A stretch of 64,000 bases of DNA from Climacteris rufus (Eukaryota; Chordata; Aves; Passeriformes; Climacteridae): contig VZRZ01005947.1 of assembly GCA_013398175.1 (NCBI GenBank), forward strand, positions 56,745-120,744. Direction: 5' to 3'. How positions within the stretch are numbered: the first letter of the stretch is position 1; each line of letters starts with the position of its first letter. This document shows, piece after piece, positions 50,031 to 64,000 of the stretch. The position numbers and the translations under genes are program-made. The notes under the pieces are model-generated. The model ran no database searches. It had not been told where the DNA came from and saw only the letters and a list, made by a program, of their open reading frames with translations.

Positions 50031-50339
50031 TGTGAGAAATGCTCAGTGTCTAGATTTAAAATGAGGACGAAGTCACTGAAGCAAAAAAAAACAACCCTGT
50101 TTATTAACAAGCAAGTCAGATGAGTCGAGTGCATCTCACCAAGGGGGCACACCTCCCCCAGGAATGCATGAACTTTTAAACCTTTCCCCTGGCCTGTGGG
50201 TGGTCCCTGTCCCCTTTCCCATTGGCTTGGTACTCGGGAACTTAGACAGTCTACCGCACTTGAACCGATCACCCTGAACCCTAAGTGTGGGGTGACTCCC
50301 CTTTCTCCTCCCCTTTCGCCTTGGGGATTGAGGATGTCA
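50031..50339 (-). mobile_element. Solo LTR of an endogenous retrovirus inserted in CR1
   Basis: A 309-bp insertion interrupts a CR1 element and is flanked by TTGAG on both sides (50026-50030 and 50340-50344), a 5-base target duplication. The insertion has TG...CA ends. Read on the minus strand it has the order of an LTR: a CCAAT box (AGCCAATGGG), a TATA-like TTTAAAAG, then an AATAAA signal (50101-50106 region) followed by a U5-like stretch ending in CTCACA. No internal retroviral genes are present, as expected after recombination between two LTRs. The exact right edge is slightly uncertain because of a 12-base tandem repeat across it. Confidence 0.8.
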
Positions 50340-50519
50340 TTGAGGATGTCAGAGCACTGGAACAATGTCCATGGAGGTCATGGACATTCCCTGTCTGGAG
50401 ACATTAAAAACCCACCTGGACATGGTCCTGTGTCACCTGCTCTAAGTGTCCCTGCCTCGGCAGGAGGGCTGGACTAGCAGATCTCCAGAAGTCCCTTCCA
50501 ACCCTAACAATTCTGTGAT
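50340..50519 (+). mobile_element. CR1 LINE fragment, 3' part (split by LTR)
   Basis: Continuation of the same CR1 copy: CAGAGCACTGGAACAATG, CTGGAGACATTAAAAACCC, GCAGGAGGGCTGGACTAG and a final CAATTCTGTGATG-type tail. In the CR1 consensus this directly follows the part that ends at 50030. Confidence 0.9.
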
Positions 50520-51275
50520 GCCACCCCACAGAGACTCTCATAGAGTCTCCCATAGAGGGGTACAGCTGGGCCTTTGGGTGCAACCTGTTATCCCAGAGGC
50601 TGGATTCCTCACAGGATGCCTGCCCCTGGACAGAGGTGCCTGATGACCCTCAAAATCACACTGCAGCAAAGCCTGTTCATTTCCAACATTTCCCTCACCC
50701 TATCTGCACTATGTTCCTGGGAGGGCGTGGGAAAAGGCCCTTTATGATCATGGGGAGTCCAAATTTTGGGAAGACACCCTGACTCTGGGAGGCAGAGACT
50801 GCAAGATATACACCTTGCACCCCAGAGGCTGCAGCCTTGGGAGTAACCTGGGCTTCTCCAGCACCTGTAGTACCACCACGGCCACTGGCACAGCCAGGAA
50901 GGGATGTGTGGGCCAAAGCCTTCCAGCCTTAGGGGCAATTCCAGCTCCTTGTCTCATGCCTGTTGTGCAGGGTAGCTGCATACCAGCACTCTGCTGGCTT
51001 CTGCAGAGTCTCCAGTAATCTGTATTTAACAGCACTGAAGTGGAAAGCAAGCCCTTGGCTTGTGACATGATTCCCTACTCAGCAGTGGAGGCCAAAACCA
51101 TGCAGGAGCTAAAGGCAAATGGATGGGGGAGATTAAAGAGCATATAAAGCCAACCTGGGGACACCCATTTGGAGTTGCACCCCAAAAGGTGAGCAGCCAT
51201 CCCTCACCTTTTGTAGGGCTCCTTTTGAGGGGCAGGTTGGAGGTAGAAGATGGATGTTCCTCTATCACATCCAGC

Positions 51276-51426
51276 CATAGAATCCTAGAATGGTTTGAGT
51301 TGAAAGGAACCTTAAAGGCTATCCAGTCCAACACCCCTGCAATGAGCAGGAACATCTTCAACTAGATCAGCTGCTCAGAGCCCTGTCCAGCCTGACCCTG
51401 AATGTTTCCAGGGATGGAGCATCCCT
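51276..51426 (-). mobile_element. CR1 LINE fragment (3' end)
   Basis: Reverse-orientation CR1 tail: CATAGAATCCTAGAATGG, AACCTTAAAGGCTATCCAG, GCAATGAGCAGGAACATC, then AATGTTTCCAGGGATGGAGC. It is truncated and inactive, lying between SYNGR1 and RPL3. Confidence 0.9.
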
Positions 51427-51714
51427 ATTTTAGGACAATGAGCTGCAATGCCAGCATGGCTGGACCGTTTCCTCTCCACTTGGTGCTGGGATCAGCCCTG
51501 GGTGCAGCAATCTCCCCATGGTGTCGTGTTTGTCAAACACATCCTTATCTGTAAGCCCCAGGAGATCCTGAGGGCAAATTCCAGATGTCCCACGTGTGGG
51601 AAGCTCCATACCACTGAGCTCTGGGTTCCACTGATACCATTGCCTTGGGTTTGCATCCCCTTCCGTACCACAAGCAGTGGGGGACTAAGGCCCATGTTCG
51701 TTATAATAACACAG

Positions 51715-51915
51715 ATGAAATTTCATGAAGTGAAATGAAATGTTGAAATTCCACTTCATTTCATGACAGGAAATGAAAATTCATGGAATGGAATTTCATG
51801 AAATGAAATAAAATGACATGTCAACATTTAAGGAAATTAAATGAAACGTCCAAATTTCATTCATGTAATGAACTTTCATTGAAACGGAATGGAATGGTAT
51901 GAAACGAACATTATG
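51715..51915. repeat. Degenerate GAAAT/ATTTC array with inverted repeats
   Basis: About 200 bases composed almost wholly of GAAAT, GAAAC, GGAAT and their complements ATTTC/ATTCC, in both orientations and with no fixed period, so the strand can fold back on itself at several places. It ends about 170 bases upstream of the RPL3 TATA-like box and does not resemble CR1 or the LTR. Confidence 0.75.
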
Positions 51916-52084
51916 CGTTACGACCCGTGCCCGTGGGCACCGAAGGTCCCGACAAGCCTCACCAAATGGTTTTCTACGTTGTTGATTTTCCGCGCATCGC
52001 CGCCCGCAGAGCTTTCTGGCCCCGCTCGCCGCCCGTAGCGCCTCGCGCGCCGCCCGCCCTCTCGCGAGACTGGGGCCGGGGCGC

Positions 52085-52138
52085 TTATAAAGCCTGCGCG
52101 CGGGCCTGGCGGTCCTTCCGGCCCGGCGCGCGGACAAG
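52085..52138 (+). promoter_or_regulatory. RPL3: RPL3 core promoter: TATA-like box and 5' TOP start
   Basis: TTATAAA lies at 52085-52091. About 25-30 bases downstream is the pyrimidine tract CCTTCC, starting with C at 52114. A C start followed by pyrimidines is the terminal oligopyrimidine (TOP) motif that puts ribosomal protein mRNAs under mTOR/LARP1 translational control. The 5'UTR would be about 25 nt. The start site is inferred from position and motif only. Confidence 0.65.
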
Positions 52139-59136
<6,998 letters not shown>

Positions 59137-59179
59137 TGGGTGGAATGATCCTGTGGCCTGTGTGCTCTCAGACCAAAAA

Positions 59180-59185
59180 AATAAA
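59180..59185 (+). terminator. RPL3: RPL3 poly(A) signal
   Basis: AATAAA, 44 bases after the stop codon, giving a very short 3'UTR of about 60-70 nt as is usual for ribosomal protein mRNAs. A TG-rich stretch (TGGTTTATGTGTTGCTGTG) just downstream fits a cleavage-stimulation element. Confidence 0.85.
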
Positions 59186-59204
59186 TATTTTAAAGAATTT
59201 AACT

Positions 59205-62200
59205 TTGCCTGGTGGTTTATGTGTTGCTGTGCCAAGCCTGGTACTCTCACTGCAGGTTCTACTTGTGGGACAAACCAACGAAGCAAGTAAAGCTCTAGTT
59301 ATTGAGCATCCACCTTATAGTAGGGTTCCTCTAAAAAGAGGAAGCTGCTATTGCTGTTTTTGGAGAGAAAACATTTTGGGTTAGAGCAAGGCTTCTCTGG
59401 TTGTGTGAAATAGTAAAGCAGCAGGAGCCCTAAAAGTGTTTGCAGTTGCTGAGGTATTACTGCAGATGTCAATCCTCTACTGGGTGGCCAGAGTGCTTTG
59501 AGTCAAATGGGTTTTGAAATAAACCACTTCAGACAGTTAAAACCACTACATTTTAGGTAGGTGGCTCGTGCTTGTTGTTGCCGTGGAAACCTCACTTTGC
59601 AAATGCAGTTTGTTGCTGTCCCTGAGAGCAGCAGAAGGCAGCAGGTACTCTGAAAAATTCCAGCCTCACAGCAACTGGCTATTGCAGAATGCATGTATTT
59701 TCCTGCTGAAAGGTGACAGGAAGCAGGCCTGCCTGGGTAGGGAGGAGGGTGAATTCTGCATCCCACCCTCTGGAGAAGGAGGGAGAGCTGTGAGTGCCAC
59801 TGGTGTTGTGTTACTGCCTGACTCAAAATACTCGGCTGGCTCCTGGGGTGATGGTTTGGTGTGTCCTTCACTGACCATAATTGGAGAGGTGGCAGTGGTT
59901 GGGGCAGTAACTCCAGACCTTCACACCAGAGTGTAGGACTGCCCTGAAATTGGGCCCAGTTTAATGCTATTTGCTCTATCTGATGTGGGGAAAGGTGGGA
60001 TGTAGATACTATTTCCTGTGGTGGTGCATCAGAGCCTTCTAAGAGTTAAAGGGTGGCAAGGAGGACGAAAAACATTTACCTTGTTTCCCTAGAAACGAGA
60101 CAGGATGACTGAAAGAGCTGCCTGGCTCTCTGTCAGCCTCATTTAACACATGAACCTGCTGGCTGATTTCAGCCAAGTGAAATAAGAGAGGTCTCACCTG
60201 CTGATTTCCCCCCCTCAAGTCCCAAATCAGCAGATAGGTGGAGAAGAAGCTTCAAATAGTATTGCCCTGATACAGAAAAGTGGGATTCCCAACCTCTGTT
60301 CATCCTGAGCCTGCAGTTTTATGGGCAGCTCTGAGGAGTGAGGGTTTTCCCCAACAGGTTAGTGAGCCTTAGGTGGGCCTTTCACTTTTTTAAGTTGGTA
60401 TGTGCTAGCAGGGCTCTGAACTAACCCTGTCTGCTGCTGTTTCCGTCACACCAGTCAGCTGCATCCAAGGGAATTGGGATTATCAGGATAAATGGATATG
60501 TTGGGGATGAACATTCATGACCAACTGCACTACCTTGATGAATAAAGCACCTAATTTTACCAAACCACACCTTGTGGTGGGAGCTCTGGAAGGATGCTGA
60601 TTGTATTTTGAAGTGACAAGGGAAGCAAAGGGAATTTTAAGTTCAAGTGGCACCTAAGTAGGTGGAAGCAGTCCTGGAGAAAAGTCCTGATTGAAGACAC
60701 TCTGCATGTGTCTGGCAGGAGGAGTTACTTTGCCTTGGAACACAGTGCCAGACTTGGGTTTGTTTATTCTTGAAGTGATTGTTGCTGACTGAAAAAACAG
60801 TGGATGAGGGGAAAAAAACCCACAAAAGCGGTTTCTTGGAATCCGGGGACATCTAGCGTCAGGAGGTGGCGCTCCTTCCTCTGTACACGCTTGTCCCCGA
60901 GGGCTTGCTGGTGGGACTGGCCTGGGGAACAACCCCTGCTTAGCTGATGTCGCAGTCCCTGGGCTGTGCGGGTCCTCTCGGCCGCCTTGAGGGCTCCCTG
61001 GAGCCCCACGATAACACCCGGGTGCTTTGCTCCAGAGCTCCTGGTTTGGGAGGTCCCTGCCAAGCTGTGTGGGTGGGGAGTGAACCCATGGGATGCCAAG
61101 CTAGCTTTGGCAAAGCCTCCTGCTCCTAAAACCTGGGTCCACCCTGCAGCCCTCATCTCACAGCCATCCTGCTCCTGCAAGGCATCTGTGTTCTGTTTTG
61201 GGGACAATCCCCAGTGCGACAGGCAGCAATTGCTGCAGGTCACACATTGGTCCGGCAGCTCCTGAGAGTCAAGAAACGTTTTTAGTGTGACTTATGGTTT
61301 TTTTTTTAATGACTTTGAGCTTTTTCTTTTTGCCACTGTCATCTCATTTTCTGCAGCTCCATGAATGCTGTGGTGGTGTTGCTTGAGTGCATCTTCCTAG
61401 CTTCAAAATATCCAACAACATCCCAGTCCAGTCAGAAAAGATCCCACACCCTGGTGATGCTCAGTCCAACCGGAGAGCCACGGGAGGACAGGGATAGCCT
61501 TGACCCTGCTGAAATAACATCAAATGCCGTGGGAATGTGCCCTGTCCCAGCTGGTAGTGGGAGGGCTGCGGCTGGGAAGCAGGACTGGGTTTCACCCCCA
61601 GCACCCGGTGCTCCCCAGCTGCCAGCGGTGCAGGGGCTGGGACCCCCCTCCTGGGTGGGGGGCCGCTTTTCCAGCGGCATCTGGTTCCGACGCTGCCTCT
61701 TTTCCTCGCAAAGATGAAACGCAACGCAGCTGTGACGCTGGAGCAGAGACCTTAGAAGTGTGTACGGATGCCTGGGGGGGGGAAAAAAAATTGGGTTCAA
61801 GTTGGAGGTCTTGGCTCCCGCAGTCAGCTTCACAAGTGGCCCAGCTGACACCCTGCCTTCCCACCCCGGCCCCTGCCTTTGATCCCAGTGACAAGCAGGG
61901 AGCTTCAAGTATGCTTGGCGGGGGAGAGGGGCTGACGAAGGTGCCCCGGGGGAGCCGCAGCCGGGTTCACGCTCCGCGGCAGCTTTTCTGCCAGAGCAGC
62001 TCCGCTGGGCTGTTCCGAGGGCGGCGTGTGTTTGATTTGCAGCCCCGCCAGCCTGAGGACTTCTTTTGTACCTGACAACTTGCTGGCTTCTCACCAACCC
62101 TTAGAAGAAGTGCCTGTGGGACCTGGGGGGATGGATGTGGCGGGGAGGTGGTTCCCCACAAAGGCACTCCTGGCGTGGGGCAAGGGACTGGCAGGCAGCC

Positions 62201-64000
62201 CTGCTCCAGGACTGCAGCTCTATGGGCACCCCAAGGCAAAGCTGAAGCTGAAGTTCCCCCATTCCCATGGCCACCAGGGTCTTCTTGCCATGGAGATGTC
62301 AGTAGTTCTAGTTCAGCACAGCTCCCTGTCTGGGCACGGGACTTATGGGAGCCCATGTGAGTTTTGGGAAGTCTTTTCATTCCTTCCCCCAGCATGGAGC
62401 TGGGGAATCACATGTTTCTGTAGCGACCAACAGGCACAGTGGGGAAGACTAAATTTATCTTCTACAGTCTCCCAACTTCCCCAAAACACAGTGCAGGGTT
62501 GTCCTCCCTTCCTGGTAGGGTGCCAGGGTCCTCTGGATGTCCAGGTGCCTCCCAGCTCCCCACAAGCCCCAAAGCACACATGCACTCTTGGTAGCATGTG
62601 TGGCACTGAATTCAAATCCAAGGATTGAATCAGGGAAAGGCATGTGCCTGGATCTGGCCTGGAGACCTAAGGGACACAGGGACACCTCTCTGAGGCTTTC
62701 CACTGGGCTCAGGTGTCTCTTCACACCCAACTGCCACATCACAGGGCTTTTAAAATATATATATTTTTAGCTTCTTTACTGACACCAGTGGTAGTAGAGA
62801 CAAGTAAGCCAACAGGCCATTCCTGCTGGGCACAGCCATGCAGACAGTCAGTGCGGGAGGCTACCCCCACATGCATCATTCTACAGGGATAATTCCCCCG
62901 AAGCTTTGTGGCTGGAGCTGTTGTGTGCTCAGCTCCTATCTGCCACCATCTTCGAGGGGTGGATGTGAACCAAAGCTCCTTATTCCCCTTGGGAATCAGC
63001 CAGCAACCGGGGCTCTGGCAGGCCAGGTCAGCGAGGAGCTGTTGATGGTGGAGGTATTTATAATCTTTGTTTGGTTCCAGCAAGGCTGGACGCCCACTCC
63101 CGCTTCCCTCCATACAATAAGATCAAACAGCTCCGGGACATTTCCTTGCTCCTTGCAGATGAAATTCTGACCTGCTCCGCCCTGCCTGGGGCTGCAGCCT
63201 CTTCCTTTGCTGGAAAACCTGGAGGGTTGCTGCTACTGTTCCTTCTGCCCCTAAATGGGGGATTTGCTCATTTTTCCTACCTCACTCACCTCCATTTTCA
63301 GAGCTCATGGGTGAGGTGTACAGAACTGGAACTGTGGCACGTTCCCCACGTCAGCATCATCCCCTCTTCCACTTCTGAGGGACCTTGGTCATGTTTGATG
63401 GGTCCCATGTGGGCTTTGTGCATGGATGCCACTGCAGCCAGGGTGAGAAAGCAGAATCAAGGCATACTTGCCCATGGCAAGGGCAAGGTGCCTGGCAGGA
63501 GCTTATATCTGTCCCACACATCCATCCTCTCCCCTGCTGCCTGGCCCTGGTGACTAGCAGGGATAAGGAGTGGGAGAAGTCCTAGGAATGCAGTACAGCT
63601 GTGCTGGGCAGGTTGTCTGCATCACTGGTGATGCAGAGGCAGGATGCTCATCCTTGCTGTTGGAATGTCTTGCTGGTGGCCCCATCCCAGCCAAAGGCCC
63701 TAGCCGTGCAGCTGTGTTGGGGATCTCCCCAGACCCTTCCACCAAAGGCCATTTTGCTCTGGGGATCCCTCCCAGGTGCTCAGTAATGGGAGACCAGCAC
63801 CACCAGGGCTGCCAAAGATGCAGGAGGGACAGCACACAGCATCCCTGAGGAGGTGACACTGAGCACTGCCAAATGCCAGTTGTCCCCCAGGCTCTGCTTG
63901 GGACAGAATGGAATCATTCCCTGACACCCAGCCACTGGCAAACAAAGGGGACAGTGGGCAAATGCCAGCCCAAAGGCACCCACCTCCCCTCCAAGAGGGG
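59205..64000. other. Intergenic region downstream of RPL3
   Basis: No exon, RNA gene or mobile element can be supported. In human the next gene on this side is PDGFB, transcribed in the same direction as RPL3; no PDGFB signal-peptide exon or growth-factor domain is visible, so that gene must start beyond the right edge if order is conserved. Longer frames (for example 62026-62628 and 61432-62097) have no recognisable domain. 61750-62010 is somewhat GC-rich. Confidence 0.6.

Noticed and set aside
61432..62628. Frames of 200-221 codons downstream of RPL3, considered as PDGFB exons
   Set aside because: They lack a PDGF propeptide, cysteine-knot motif or signal peptide exon. Cysteine and proline content fits random frames.

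Overview
The window looks like a piece of a bird chromosome. The evidence is three intron-rich vertebrate genes with canonical GT-AG splice sites, repeats that are almost all CR1 LINE fragments plus one avian-type retroviral LTR, no primate or rodent SINEs, and short introns. RPL3 differs from mammalian RPL3 at positions where, as far as I recall, bird sequences agree with this one. I cannot name the species.

The gene order is TAB1 (minus strand, coding 16819-25194), SYNGR1 (minus, coding 34660-49401) and RPL3 (plus, coding 52139-59136). This matches the order RPL3-SYNGR1-TAB1 in human 22q13.1, seen in reverse orientation. All three coding sequences can be joined exon by exon without a frame break: TAB1 is 11 exons and 502 aa, SYNGR1 is 4 exons and 233 aa (isoform a) plus an alternative last exon giving a 193-aa b-type isoform, and RPL3 is 10 exons and 403 aa. 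RPL3 introns host two C/D box snoRNAs, a SNORD43-like one in intron 3 and a SNORD83-like one in intron 5.

Region by region: 1-78 is a GGAA microsatellite. 79 to about 16360 is intergenic, with no coding exon I can support; in human the next gene beyond TAB1 is MGAT3, and its large coding exon is not here. About 16365-25420 is TAB1 with its CpG-island promoter. 25430-30570 is intergenic and starts with a CR1 element. About 30570-49400 is SYNGR1, with a 4.1-kb 3'UTR and a 10.6-kb first intron; its first exon lies beside a 111-base assembly gap. 49528-52080 separates the head-to-head SYNGR1 and RPL3 genes and holds a CR1 copy split by a solo LTR, a second CR1 and an unusual GAAAT/ATTTC array. 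52085-59205 is RPL3, and 59205-64000 is intergenic with no recognised exon.

The genes are not functionally linked: TAB1 is a TAK1/p38 signalling adaptor, SYNGR1 a synaptic-vesicle membrane protein, and RPL3 a core protein of the 60S ribosomal subunit. I found no undescribed multi-gene system. The most informative observations are the conserved alternative SYNGR1 terminal exon, the nested LTR-in-CR1 insertion, the intronic snoRNAs, and the structured repeat upstream of RPL3.
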